DNA of 38,387 nt, from NCBI RefSeq assembly GCF_029439455.1, contig NZ_JAQFVG010000253.1, forward strand, positions 1-38,387, given 5' to 3'. Positions 23,891 through 32,307 of this stretch are shown here, in pieces. The position numbers and the translations under genes were made by a program. Within the stretch, counting starts at the first letter, position 1; the number at the start of each line of letters is the position of its first letter. This DNA comes from Caballeronia sp. BR00000012568055. GTDB lineage: Bacteria; Pseudomonadota; Gammaproteobacteria; Burkholderiales; Burkholderiaceae. The notes below the pieces were generated by a model. That model did no database searches. It saw only the letters and a program-made list of their open reading frames with translations, and was not told the DNA's origin.

Positions 23891-23925
23891 AAAACTGGCC
23901 GTCCGTCGATCCCGACAGCGGCCAG
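23891..23925 (-). terminator. First intrinsic terminator after DUF4148 gene
   Basis: CTGGCCG (23895-23901) and CGGCCAG (23919-23925) form a 7-bp stem with a 17-nt loop. On the minus strand the stem is followed by TTTTGCTTTT. It lies 55 nt after the DUF4148 stop codon. Confidence 0.65.
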
Positions 23926-23979
23926 CATCTTGTTCTTGCTTACGATTTGATCAGTAATCCGATCGACTTAGTGGCCGAC

Positions 23980-24285
23980 TTAGTGGCCAAAGTACACCGG
24001 CGCGATGTCGTTACCCGTGTGTGCTACACCGCGGCTGCCTGCTGCCGACGATGTATCAGCGACGCCACCATAGCTGTTTTGACCGTTTTGCGCGGCGATT
24101 TTCGCATCCGCTGCCTGAATTTCAGCCGGGTAAGTCGTGTGGTCCATGCCGGGGTTGTAGCCCGCACGTTCGACTTGCACCAGTTGCGCCTTCACTTCGC
24201 TGCGCGTCAGCGGCTGGCTTTGAGCGAACGACGAAACAGCGGGAACAGCAAGCGCAGCGGCGACGATAAGAGTTGCGAGCTTCAT
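23980..24285 (-). CDS. DUF4148 secreted protein
   Basis: Encodes 101 residues. The signal peptide KLATLIVAAALAVPAVSSFAQ is followed by the DUF4148 signature SQPLTRSEVKAQLVQVERAGY and a YPAEIQAADAKIAAQ segment. The C-terminal tail is glycine/serine-rich (GVADTSSAAGSRG). GGAGG lies 8 nt before the ATG. The family is abundant in Burkholderiaceae as small periplasmic proteins of unknown function. Downstream lie two terminators. A 12-bp tandem duplication (23964-23987) covers the stop codon region, giving a second out-of-use copy of the last codons. Confidence 0.88.
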   Translation of the reverse strand: MKLATLIVAAALAVPAVSSFAQSQPLTRSEVKAQLVQVERAGYNPGMDHTTYPAEIQAADAKIAAQNGQNSYGGVADTSSAAGSRGVAHTGNDIAPVYFGH

Positions 24286-24438
24286 GGTATTACCTCCGGA
24301 TTCTTTGTTTTTCGCAAACACCCGTTTGCGTTTCAGTGATTCCAGTTTAGGTAAGTAGACGCTTAAGATTAATGGCGCAGTTGACAAGGGATTTTTGTCA
24401 ATTTTGCGATAACTGTGATTTCAATCGCGCGTATGACG

Positions 24439-26220
24439 TCATCGAATAATGACGGTCAGCGTCGAATGCGCGGGCACGGTGACCGATTCGCTATACGTCG
24501 CCGGCACATTGCTGCGCGCGGCCGGAAAACTCGACAGGCTCGCCAGCGTGCCCGGCGATGAAGACGGCAGATCGCGCGTGAAAGCCGACGGGTCGATCGG
24601 CACCAGCGTCAGACCGTTATCCGTACGCGATGCAAACGAATAGCGCGCCACATTCGCGTTCGCGGGAACCTGACCATCGGTGGTCGCGGTGAAATAGCGG
24701 AATTCCTGCGCCACGCTCGACCCCGCACGATACTGCGCGATTACGTTGTTCAACGCGGTCAGCGAATTGGTCGAACTCTTGTCGGTCAGCATCGACTTGT
24801 AGAAGGCGAGGCCAAGCTGCCGATTGAGAAAGCCGCCAAACGAGCCGTTCATCGCGTAGCTGTCGCAGGCGCTCGCGACGGGCGTCCATGTCGTCAGGCT
24901 GCACGAATAGCCGCCGTGTCCCGCATAGCTCAGGAAGGAGACCACGCGGTCATCGCGGATCGGCGCGTAGCTCGCGTCGAGACTCGTGCTGAGCCAGTCT
25001 TCCATCATCATCGCCATCATTTCTTCGAGCCAGGTGTCGAACACGTAGTCCGCGCCGAGCAGCATCGCGCGGCGATAAAAGCTCTGCATATGCTGGCTTT
25101 CATGCGCCATCACGCTTTTGATGACCTGGCAGCCGAGCGTGCCGCCGAGGTACAGCGTTTCCGAATCGACATAGATGGACAAGTCCTGATTGCTGTGCGC
25201 GGTCGGGCCGCTGCCCTGATTGACGAAGTTGTTCAGCGCGTAAAAGTAGCCGAGTTCACCGAAGGCCTTGCCATCGGGCGTGAGATTGGCCACGACGATA
25301 TCGATCGGCTGGTTGTTCGCGGCAATCACGCCGGTGTGGTTCGTCGCGCCCCAGAACGGCCCGCCGATACTCGTCACCAGGTCATACACGCCGCCCGCGC
25401 CCGCATACGTCTTCAGCAGTTGCTGGACGATGCCCGCGGAGACTTTCGCGCTGCCGTATTCGGCGGTTTCGACCCACAGATTGATGGTCGTGCCATCCGA
25501 AGTTTGCTGTGTGCCTTCGAGCGTCATTTGGCGGTTGGAGTCCTCGCCGATCCAGAACATGCGCGTAGTCGATCCGACCACGTTCGATTGCGCCGCCGCC
25601 TTCGATGTCGATGCGGGCAATTGCGCCGCGCTCGTCGAATTCGCATCGGGCGATGCGTTGGTGAACGAAGTCCAGCCCGTGCGATTGAATTCGTGGATGG
25701 TTTGGAGGCGCGTCGAATCGAACGAAAGCGGCGGCGCGTTCACCGAACTGAGCGTCTTCGACGACGACACCGCGCTCTTGCTGACCGATGACGTCATATC
25801 CTGATTCGCGGCGATGCTCGACATCGACTGCGACGCGCCTTCATTGGTGAACACGAGCGACACGTGCTTGCCCGCGACATTGCCCAGCGTCACATTGACG
25901 ACGCTGCTTTGATCCGTCTCGTTGAGTGCTTGCCAGAGACCGGTGCCGCTGCCGCTGTAGGTGGAATCGTCGGCGGCGCCGCAATTCGTGCAGGCGGCGT
26001 GCAGTTTGCCGTCGGTCGATGTCGCGACGGCGACGCTCGTATTCGTGGTAGGCGCGGTGGTTGCAGAAGTGGCGCTGGCGGCGCTGCCGCTGGTCGCGGA
26101 TTTTGTCGTGTCGGCGCTGGAACCGCCGCCGCCTCCGCCCCCGCCACACGCGCCCAGTGTCAATGTCAGCACCAATGCTGCGCCCACGGCCAGGCCGTTT
26201 TTTCCGCGATACCCCGTCAT
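24439..26220 (-). CDS. M30-like zinc metallopeptidase lipoprotein
   Basis: Encodes 593 residues. A signal peptide ends in the lipobox LGAC, followed by an eight-glycine run and a Ser/Thr/Ala-rich tether, as in surface lipoproteins. The central domain contains VMAHESQHMQSF with H373-E374-x-x-H377, the HExxH zinc site of gluzincin/metzincin-type peptidases. WLEEMMAMMMEDW downstream may supply a third ligand. The context resembles hyicolysin-like M30 peptidases seen in Burkholderia. AAGGGG sits before the ATG. No operon partner is present. The assignment to M30 is moderately sure; the HExxH site itself is directly visible. Confidence 0.75.
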   Translation of the reverse strand: MTGYRGKNGLAVGAALVLTLTLGACGGGGGGGGSSADTTKSATSGSAASATSATTAPTTNTSVAVATSTDGKLHAACTNCGAADDSTYSGSGTGLWQALNETDQSSVVNVTLGNVAGKHVSLVFTNEGASQSMSSIAANQDMTSSVSKSAVSSSKTLSSVNAPPLSFDSTRLQTIHEFNRTGWTSFTNASPDANSTSAAQLPASTSKAAAQSNVVGSTTRMFWIGEDSNRQMTLEGTQQTSDGTTINLWVETAEYGSAKVSAGIVQQLLKTYAGAGGVYDLVTSIGGPFWGATNHTGVIAANNQPIDIVVANLTPDGKAFGELGYFYALNNFVNQGSGPTAHSNQDLSIYVDSETLYLGGTLGCQVIKSVMAHESQHMQSFYRRAMLLGADYVFDTWLEEMMAMMMEDWLSTSLDASYAPIRDDRVVSFLSYAGHGGYSCSLTTWTPVASACDSYAMNGSFGGFLNRQLGLAFYKSMLTDKSSTNSLTALNNVIAQYRAGSSVAQEFRYFTATTDGQVPANANVARYSFASRTDNGLTLVPIDPSAFTRDLPSSSPGTLASLSSFPAARSNVPATYSESVTVPAHSTLTVIIR

Positions 26221-26543
26221 AAGACCCCTTTGATTGTCGATTCGCGCTCGTTCGATTCGGCGCGTGATGTCTTAAGTAACGGCGGGGGTAAAGCGAAATT
26301 AAGTAGAGGGTATTACCAAATTGCCGATTCCCAACGTGTTATCAGGTATTTAATACCTTATCGAAGCTAGGGAAAGCCCTGAGCAGAAAGGATTGGTAAG
26401 CCATCTCGAAAATGGCTAATCTGGGTAACCGTTTTCCCAATCAGATGTTGGGACACGCTTCAAACCAAAAAACACGCGCTTTGCGATGCTCGCCAAGCGC
26501 GCGGAGACACTCATGCCTTCAGCATCCCTAACGATATTTATTG
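26221..26543. other. Intergenic region with palindrome, no gene
   Basis: The 323 bp between the metalloprotease (start side) and the LacI-type regulator (stop side). It is AT-rich in the middle. AGGTATT-T-AATACCT is a 15-bp perfect palindrome at 26344-26358, about 125 bp before the metalloprotease start, and looks like an operator. AGCCAT-N7-ATGGCT follows at about 26399-26417. No coding sequence is supported. Confidence 0.4.
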
Positions 26544-27554
26544 CTATTGCGATACGCCAGTTTTCGCGCAAGGCGCAGTCGATTCGCGCACGATCAGACA
26601 CGGCTCGATCGTGACATGCTCGATTTCGCTTTTGCCCGCGAGCGCGTCGATCAGCTTTTGCATGGCGATTTCGCCCATGACCTCGCTCTGGGTATCGACG
26701 CTGGTCAGCGCAGGCGCGGAAATTTCGCCATAAGGCACGTTGTCGATGCCGGTCACCGACACATCGTGCGGCACGCGAATGCCCAGCGCGGTCGCCGCCT
26801 TGATAAAGCCGAGCGCGATCAGATCGTTGTAGCAAATGACGGCTTGCGGACGCTTCGGCCCGAGCATGACACGCGAACAGGCATGCTCGCCGGCGCGATT
26901 GGTCGGCGCGTGGACATCGTGCACATCAAGTTCGAGCCCGTGCTGCGCGAGGCAGTCGCGCACACCAGCAATCCGCTCGTCATTGATGCGCGCCTGTCCG
27001 AAGCCGAGATAAGCGAAATTGCGGTGCCCGAGATCGAGCAAATGACGCGTGAGCATAAACGTAGCCAGCCGATTGTCGATACCCACGCTCGGAATCGGCA
27101 ACTGCTCGCTGCGCCTGAGCAGCACCAGCGGTTTGTCGAGATCGAGCAGCCATTGCGACGCCTCTTCCGGCAGACGCGAACTGAGGATCAGGCCATCGAC
27201 ACGGCGGGCGAGGGCTTCGGTAAGCGGGCGTTCGCGCGCCTGGTTTTCATCGACATCGACCAGCAGCAGGGTGTAGCCGTGGCGCAGCGCCACGCGATTC
27301 GCGCCTTTCACGACGTTGGTGAAATGCGGGTTGCTGATATCGAGAATGGTCAGGCCGATGGTGTGCGTTTCCTTTGTGACCATCGAGCGGGCGAGCGGAT
27401 TGGACTGATAGCCGAGTTCCTCGATAGCCGCCTTCAACCGCGCTTCCACCGGCTCGGTGAAACGCTTGGTGCCGTTGATGAACTTGGACACGGTCGCGAC
27501 CGAAACGCCCGAGCGCGCCGCGACGTCGCGAATGGTTGCCGAAGGTTTCTTCAT
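26544..27554 (-). CDS. LacI-family transcriptional regulator
   Basis: Encodes 336 residues from MKKPSATIRDVAARSGVS. The helix-turn-helix is IRDVAARSGVSVATVSKFING and the hinge helix is LGYQSNPLARSM. A periplasmic-binding-like effector domain follows (TIGLTILDISNPHFTNVV, DGLILSSRLPEE, YNDLIALGF, VTGIDNVPYGE in outline). An upstream in-frame extension to 27602 precedes the canonical start and is unlikely. The AAACGTTT octamer 6-13 bp before the ATG is a likely autoregulatory operator. It is divergent from the GH3 beta-glucosidase, so the effector is probably a beta-glucoside or its breakdown product (inference). Confidence 0.88.
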   Translation of the reverse strand: MKKPSATIRDVAARSGVSVATVSKFINGTKRFTEPVEARLKAAIEELGYQSNPLARSMVTKETHTIGLTILDISNPHFTNVVKGANRVALRHGYTLLLVDVDENQARERPLTEALARRVDGLILSSRLPEEASQWLLDLDKPLVLLRRSEQLPIPSVGIDNRLATFMLTRHLLDLGHRNFAYLGFGQARINDERIAGVRDCLAQHGLELDVHDVHAPTNRAGEHACSRVMLGPKRPQAVICYNDLIALGFIKAATALGIRVPHDVSVTGIDNVPYGEISAPALTSVDTQSEVMGEIAMQKLIDALAGKSEIEHVTIEPCLIVRESTAPCAKTGVSQ

Positions 27555-27557
27555 GTG

Positions 27558-27570
27558 GAAAACGTTTGAT
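27558..27570. promoter_or_regulatory. LacI-type operator overlapping the regulator's translation start
   Basis: The AAACGTTT core (27560-27567) within GAAAACGTTTGAT is the classic centre of LacI-family operators with the CG step at the dyad. It covers the position where the regulator's ribosome binding site should be, which suggests negative autoregulation and perhaps shared control with the divergent beta-glucosidase. Confidence 0.55.
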
Positions 27571-27697
27571 TGAGGTAACGGATACGCCGCACTGAACCGC
27601 ATTAAGCCGCAGTGAGATGCACTGGAGCAGTGTACCGGGAACAGCGAGTGACACCAACGATAAGTATGACTGAGTATTTTAAAAGGAGGCGGGACAG

Positions 27698-29941
27698 ATG
27701 AACAAGCGAAGCTTGGTAAGCGTGGCCTTGGCTACGATTTTCACCGCAGCATGCGGCGGTCATAGCGATGACGGCACGCCGCCCGCGACCAACGCGCACG
27801 CGTGGATGGATACGTCGCTCGCGCCACAGCAACGCACGGCGCTGTTGCTTGCGGCCATGACGTCCGATCAGAAGATTGCGCAGATCACGGGTTCGCCCGG
27901 CGTGGTGCCCGAGATTCCATCGTGTTATGGCAGCCGTCATATCACGGGCATTCCGGCATTGCAGATTCCCACTTTGCGCGTGACCAACGGTCCGGTCGGC
28001 GTCGGTCAGAACGATTGCGTGTCGCCCGATTTGCCGGGATTGCCGCTGTCGTCGCTGTCGAGTCCCGCATCTGCGAAGGCGACCGCGCTGCCTTCGGGCA
28101 TGGCCGTGGCTGCATCGTTCGATACAACCGTCGCCAGCCAGTTCGGCGATGTGATCGGACGCGAATCGCGCAATCTCGCGCTGCATGTGCTCGAAGGTCC
28201 GGGTATGAACCTCGCACGCAATCCCACGCTCGGCCGCAATTTCGAGTACTTCGGCGAAGATCCGATTTTGAGCGGCACGATGGGCGTCGCTGAAATCAAG
28301 GCGATTCAATCGCACGGCGTGATTGCGATGGCGAAGCATCTGGTCGCCAACGAGCAGGAAACGAATCGCATGACCATCAACGAAAATATCGACGATAAGA
28401 CCTTGCACGAGCTGTATATGGTGCCCTTCGAAATGGCGGTGAAGGACGGCGGCGTGGCGTCGGTGATGTGCTCGTACAATTCGGTGAATGGCTATTCCAT
28501 GTGCGAAAACAAGCACATTCTCACCGATGTCCTGCGCGGACAATGGGGCTTTACCGGCTACGTGCAGTCGGATTTCTTCGCGGCGCACAGCACGGCCAAC
28601 ACCATGCTCGCCGGACTGGACAATGAAATGCCCGGCATCGACGTTGCGCCGCTTACGGCATGGTGGACGCCCGCGAAGATCAACGCGGCGCTCGCGGCGG
28701 GGCAGATCAAACAATCGGATATCGATACTGCGCTTGGCCGCCGCTATACGCAGATGTTCAAGCTCGGTATCTTCGATCGGCCCGTCACGCAGACCGCCAT
28801 CGATCAGACCGGCGACGGCGCGATTGCACGCGCGATCGGTGAGCAATCTGCGGTACTCCTGAAGAATTCGAATAACCTCTTGCCGTTCGATGCAAAATCC
28901 ATCCGCACCGTCGCGCTGATCGGACAAGCGGCGTATGCGAACAAGGCGGTGTCGGGATGCTGCGGCGGCAGTTCCGATGTGATTCCGCTCTACACCGTGA
29001 CGCCGCTTCAGGGCGTGCAGAACACGCTGAAGCAACTCGGTTCGAACGCGACGGCCAATCTCACCATCGTCGCCGACGACAACAGCAATCTCGCCGATGC
29101 CGTCACCGCAGCAAAACAGGCCGACGTGGTGATCGTTCTCGCGGGGACGATTGCGGAAGAGGGCGCGGACCGGACGAGCATCGCGTTGTCGAACAATCAG
29201 GATGCGATTGTGACGGCGATAGCGGCGGCGAATCCGCGCACGGCCGTCGTGATGAAGGACAACGCGTCCGCGCTGATGCCGTGGATCGATCAGGTGCCCG
29301 CCGTGCTGGAAACGTGGTTCCCCGGTCAGGAGGACGGCAACATCATGGCGGGACTGGTGTTCGGCGTGGTGAATCCGTCCGGTAAGCTGCCGGTCACGTT
29401 CCCGAAGAACGCGGGCGACTGGCCGGCGAATACTCCGGCGCAGTTCCCCGGCGTGACGGTCAATGGCGTGCCGACAGTCACGTATTCGGAAGGCTTGCAG
29501 ATCGGCTATCGGTGGTATGACGCGCAAAACGTGAAGCCGCTGTTCGCGTTCGGTCACGGGCTGTCTTATACGAGCTTCGCGTTGTCGGGTCTGAAGGTGA
29601 CGCCGCAGGCATCGGACGGCACAAAGCCGATTACCGTGCAGGTGGATGTGCAGAACACCGGCAAGCTCGCGGGCGCGGAAGTGCCGCAGGTGTATCTGTC
29701 GTTGCCCGCGGGATTGGGCCAGCCGCCCAAGCGTCTGGTCGGATTCCAGAAGGTGCAGCTTGCGCCGGGTGAGACGAAGACCGTGCAGATCACCATCGAT
29801 CCGACGTCGGCGAGCCACGCGCTCGGAACCTGGGATACGGCGTCGCAGCAGTGGAAGACCGCGAGCGGTGTGTATCAGGTGCTGGTGGGCGATGCGTCGG
29901 ATAGTCTGACGCTGAATTCGACCATGTCGATCAGCAATTAA
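27698..29941 (+). CDS. GH3 beta-glucosidase, predicted lipoprotein
   Basis: Encodes 747 residues. The signal peptide ends in FTAAC with the lipid-carrying cysteine at residue 19. The glycoside hydrolase family 3 N-terminal barrel contains RVTNGPVGVG, GPGMNLARNPTLGRNFEYFGEDP (in outline), the KHLVANEQE loop and the catalytic nucleophile D292 in YVQSDFFAAH. The second alpha/beta domain includes SAVLLKNSNNLLPF and WFPGQEDGN. A C-terminal fibronectin-III-like domain (GAEVPQVYLSLP) completes the BglX-like layout. It likely releases glucose from beta-linked oligosaccharides at the cell surface or in the periplasm. AGGAGG precedes the ATG, and the divergent LacI protein is the probable regulator. 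Confidence 0.9.
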   Translation: MNKRSLVSVALATIFTAACGGHSDDGTPPATNAHAWMDTSLAPQQRTALLLAAMTSDQKIAQITGSPGVVPEIPSCYGSRHITGIPALQIPTLRVTNGPVGVGQNDCVSPDLPGLPLSSLSSPASAKATALPSGMAVAASFDTTVASQFGDVIGRESRNLALHVLEGPGMNLARNPTLGRNFEYFGEDPILSGTMGVAEIKAIQSHGVIAMAKHLVANEQETNRMTINENIDDKTLHELYMVPFEMAVKDGGVASVMCSYNSVNGYSMCENKHILTDVLRGQWGFTGYVQSDFFAAHSTANTMLAGLDNEMPGIDVAPLTAWWTPAKINAALAAGQIKQSDIDTALGRRYTQMFKLGIFDRPVTQTAIDQTGDGAIARAIGEQSAVLLKNSNNLLPFDAKSIRTVALIGQAAYANKAVSGCCGGSSDVIPLYTVTPLQGVQNTLKQLGSNATANLTIVADDNSNLADAVTAAKQADVVIVLAGTIAEEGADRTSIALSNNQDAIVTAIAAANPRTAVVMKDNASALMPWIDQVPAVLETWFPGQEDGNIMAGLVFGVVNPSGKLPVTFPKNAGDWPANTPAQFPGVTVNGVPTVTYSEGLQIGYRWYDAQNVKPLFAFGHGLSYTSFALSGLKVTPQASDGTKPITVQVDVQNTGKLAGAEVPQVYLSLPAGLGQPPKRLVGFQKVQLAPGETKTVQITIDPTSASHALGTWDTASQQWKTASGVYQVLVGDASDSLTLNSTMSISN

Positions 29942-29947
29942 GGCGAT

Positions 29948-29973
29948 GGCCGGCCTGTTTTCAGGCCGGCCTT
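29948..29973 (+). terminator. Hairpin between beta-glucosidase and TetR genes
   Basis: GGCCGGCCTG (29948-29957) and CAGGCCGGCC (29962-29971) form a perfect 10-bp stem with a TTTT loop, 6 nt after the beta-glucosidase stop. Only two T residues follow, but the stem is very stable. It lies between convergent genes and may end transcripts from both sides. Confidence 0.7.
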
Positions 29974-29988
29974 CAGCGCTTAAAGCAT

Positions 29989-30621
29989 TTACGACGCGCG
30001 TAGTTGGCCGCCGCCTGCATCGAGAATCGCGCCGAGCAAGGTGGTGGCGTCGCCGCCATCGGACAAGTTGCCGACGATCTTGTCGAGCCGCCCGTCGATT
30101 TGCAGCATGGCGTAGCCGTGAACGAGCGACCACGCAGCCACGAGCCGGGCCGCCGATGCGGTCGGTATGGTGCCGTCCGGCGCGAGTTCGGCACCGACCG
30201 CGTCGCGCAGTACGGATTGCGCTGCGTTCATTGCTTCGAACAGAGTCGGCCGCGACAGGTCGAGCCGTTCGCTGCGGAACATCAGCAGGAACAAGCCCGG
30301 ATAGCTCGTGGCGAAGGCGACATACGCGCGACCCAATGCGGCGAGACGTGCTTCGGGCGCATCGATTCCGGCGGCGGCATCGAGCAGAGACCGTTCGAAG
30401 CGCCGAAAGCCGACCGCAGCCAATTCGCTCAGCAAACCCGCGACGTTATCGAAGTGATTCTTCGGCGCAGCATGCGATGCCCCCGCTTCACGCGCGGCGG
30501 CGCGCAGCGTCAGCCCCTCAAGACCCTCGCGCGCGAGGATGCGTTCCGCGCCTTCGAGCATGGCCTCACGCAAAGCGCCGTGATGATACGGACGCTTCGC
30601 TTTCGTCTTCTCGACCGTCAT
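29989..30621 (-). CDS. TetR/AcrR-family regulator
   Basis: Encodes 210 residues. The N-terminal helix-turn-helix domain (YHHGALREAMLEGAERILAREG, LTLRAAAREAGASHAAPKNHFDN in outline) is the canonical TetR fold. The C-terminal ligand-binding region ends in the WHG-type motif AWSLVHGYAMLQIDG. It is divergent from nnrU, and two TTGAC-type inverted repeats lie in the 93-bp spacer, so it probably represses itself and the NnrU gene. The effector is unknown. Confidence 0.85.
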   Translation of the reverse strand: MTVEKTKAKRPYHHGALREAMLEGAERILAREGLEGLTLRAAAREAGASHAAPKNHFDNVAGLLSELAAVGFRRFERSLLDAAAGIDAPEARLAALGRAYVAFATSYPGLFLLMFRSERLDLSRPTLFEAMNAAQSVLRDAVGAELAPDGTIPTASAARLVAAWSLVHGYAMLQIDGRLDKIVGNLSDGGDATTLLGAILDAGGGQLRAS

Positions 30622-30635
30622 TCGTTGACCTCATG

Positions 30636-30702
30636 TTGACATCGTCAATTTTAGCTTGACGACGCGCAACGCGATCACTACTCTCGATGTTGTCACTGTC
30701 AA
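30636..30702. promoter_or_regulatory. nnrU promoter with two candidate TetR operators
   Basis: A sigma-70 promoter is visible as TTGACG (30656-30661), a 17-nt spacer, then TACTCT (30679-30684). It is flanked by TTGAC-ATC-GTCAA (30636-30648, perfect) and TTGTC-ACT-GTCAA (30690-30702, one mismatch). The second site covers the transcription start. The arrangement fits repression by the divergent TetR protein. Confidence 0.6.
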
Positions 30703-30714
30703 TATTCTCGGGTC

Positions 30715-31293
30715 ATGCTACTCCTCGTCATAGGTTTGCTGGTGTTTCTGGGCATTCATTCCGTATCGATCGTGGCTCCAGGCTGGCGCGCCGCGCAGAT
30801 TGCCAGACTCGGCGAAGGCCCGTGGAAAGGGCTTTACTCGCTGGTATCCATCGCCAGTTTCGTGGCCATGCTCTATGGCTACGGCATGGCGCGACACGCA
30901 CCGGTCATGCTCTACGCGCCACCCGTGGCACTGCGCCATCTCGCGTTGCTGCTGATGCTGCCGGTTTTCCCGCTGCTGATCGCAGCCTATCTGCCGGGTC
31001 GAATCAAACGCGTAGCGCGGCACCCGATGTTGCTTGCCGTGATCCTCTGGGCGCTGGCGCATTTGATCGCCAATGGATCGCTTCGTGATGTCGTGCTGTT
31101 CGGCGGCTTTCTCCTCTGGGCAATCGCCGATCTGGTATCGGTCAGCCGGCGCAAAAATCCGCGCGCGGTGCCGGGCGCACCTGCCTCGCCGGTCAACGAT
31201 GTGATCGTTGTGGTGGCCGGATTGGGCTTTTACGCGTTCATGGTCCTGTATGGGCATGCGCATTGGATCGGCGTCGCTCCAGTTGCGCCATAA
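30715..31293 (+). CDS. nnrU: NnrU family membrane protein
   Basis: Encodes 192 residues with five to six hydrophobic helices. Diagnostic NnrU features are the first helix with GIHSVSIVAPGWR, the GPWKGLYSLVSIASF loop and helix, and IKRVARHPMLLAVILWALAHLIANG (in outline), which carries the family's RHP and HL-x-NG motifs. FLLWAIADLVSVSRR follows. NnrU was first described near denitrification genes, but its biochemical role is unsettled and a relationship to isoprenylcysteine-methyltransferase-like folds has been proposed. No denitrification gene is in this window. The divergent TetR suggests inducible expression. Confidence 0.85.
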   Translation: MLLLVIGLLVFLGIHSVSIVAPGWRAAQIARLGEGPWKGLYSLVSIASFVAMLYGYGMARHAPVMLYAPPVALRHLALLLMLPVFPLLIAAYLPGRIKRVARHPMLLAVILWALAHLIANGSLRDVVLFGGFLLWAIADLVSVSRRKNPRAVPGAPASPVNDVIVVVAGLGFYAFMVLYGHAHWIGVAPVAP

Positions 31294-31428
31294 GGTTAAT
31301 TGTTCTCCTAATCAGAACAGTACGTTCTCAGTAGCCGATATTCCGTCGAATCCGAGAATGCTTCACGATGGCTTCACTGGCGATGCAAACCGCATCGCTC
31401 CGATCAAACCTTGATTAGGAATGAAGCC

Positions 31429-32295
31429 ATGAACCCGATTCCTGTTATTCGCCACGCCTCCGAAAACATTGACGGCCTCAACGTCTTCTACCGAGAAGCC
31501 GGCCCGTCCGATGCGCCCGTCGTTTTGCTGCTGCACGGCTTTCCGACCTCGTCGCATATGTTCCGCAATCTGATTCCCATTCTCGCCGCGAAGTATCACG
31601 TCATCGCGCCGGACTATCCGGGTTTCGGCCAAAGCGATGCACCCGATCACACCGCCTTCGCCTACGGCTTCCAGCGCTTCGCCGATATCGTCGATACCTT
31701 GCTGCGCCGTCGCGGTATCGATCGATTCGCCATGTACGTGATGGACTACGGTGCACCGGTGGGTTACCGGCTCGCACTGAAAGATCCGAAGCGCGTGACG
31801 GGACTGATCGTGCAGAACGGCAACGCCTATGAAGAAGGGTTGCGTGAGTTCTGGAATCCGATCAAGGCCTATTGGGCCGATCACTCGCAGAAGAACCGCG
31901 AAGCACTGCACGGACTCGTCACACTCGAAACGACGAAGTTTCAATACACGGACGGCGTCGCGGACCTGACGCGGATCAGCCCCGACAACTGGGTGCACGA
32001 TCAGGCCTTGCTCGACCGGCCCGGCAACCGCGAAATCCAAATGGACCTGTTCCTCGACTACGGGACGAACGTGCCGCTGTATCCGCAGTTCCAAGCGTTC
32101 TTCCGCGAACATCGTCCGCCGACGATTATCGTGTGGGGCAAGAACGACAAGATTTTCCCGGAAGAGGGCGCGCATCCGTATCTGCGTGATTTGCCCGATG
32201 CCGAACTGCATATTCTCGACACCGGACACTTCGCGCTGGAAGACAAGCTCGATGAGATCGCGCCCTTGCTGATGAGCTTTCTTGATCGCATTTGA
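31429..32295 (+). CDS. Alpha/beta hydrolase with aspartate nucleophile (haloalkane dehalogenase / epoxide hydrolase type)
   Basis: Encodes 288 residues from an ATG with AGGAA upstream; a TTG 18 nt earlier is less likely. The oxyanion motif is [14 protein letters not shown]. The nucleophile elbow is V-M-D106-Y-G-A-P, with aspartate instead of serine, the mark of haloalkane dehalogenases and epoxide hydrolases. [16 protein letters not shown] and [10 protein letters not shown] give the acid and the catalytic histidine. The cap domain runs from about residue 135 to 215. The substrate is unknown. It is convergent with the ClpP gene (12-nt gap). Confidence 0.85.
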   Translation: MNPIPVIRHASENIDGLNVFYREAGPSDAPVVLLLHGFPTSSHMFRNLIPILAAKYHVIAPDYPGFGQSDAPDHTAFAYGFQRFADIVDTLLRRRGIDRFAMYVMDYGAPVGYRLALKDPKRVTGLIVQNGNAYEEGLREFWNPIKAYWADHSQKNREALHGLVTLETTKFQYTDGVADLTRISPDNWVHDQALLDRPGNREIQMDLFLDYGTNVPLYPQFQAFFREHRPPTIIVWGKNDKIFPEEGAHPYLRDLPDAELHILDTGHFALEDKLDEIAPLLMSFLDRI

Positions 32296-32307
32296 TGTGT
32301 TTCCAGA

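Larger units (their letters stand above)
23615..23979. other. Spacer with tandem terminators, no supported gene
   Basis: The 365 bp between the SCPU and DUF4148 genes. The right half holds the two hairpins listed separately. The left half is the AT-richer promoter side of the SCPU gene. A 63-codon plus-strand frame at 23666-23857 runs through a terminator and has no ribosome binding site, so it was not accepted. Confidence 0.5.

Noticed and set aside
27602..30133. 843-codon minus-strand frame opposite the beta-glucosidase
   Set aside because: Arginine/histidine-rich shadow of the GH3 gene caused by GC-biased third positions; no domain, no signal, no ribosome binding site.
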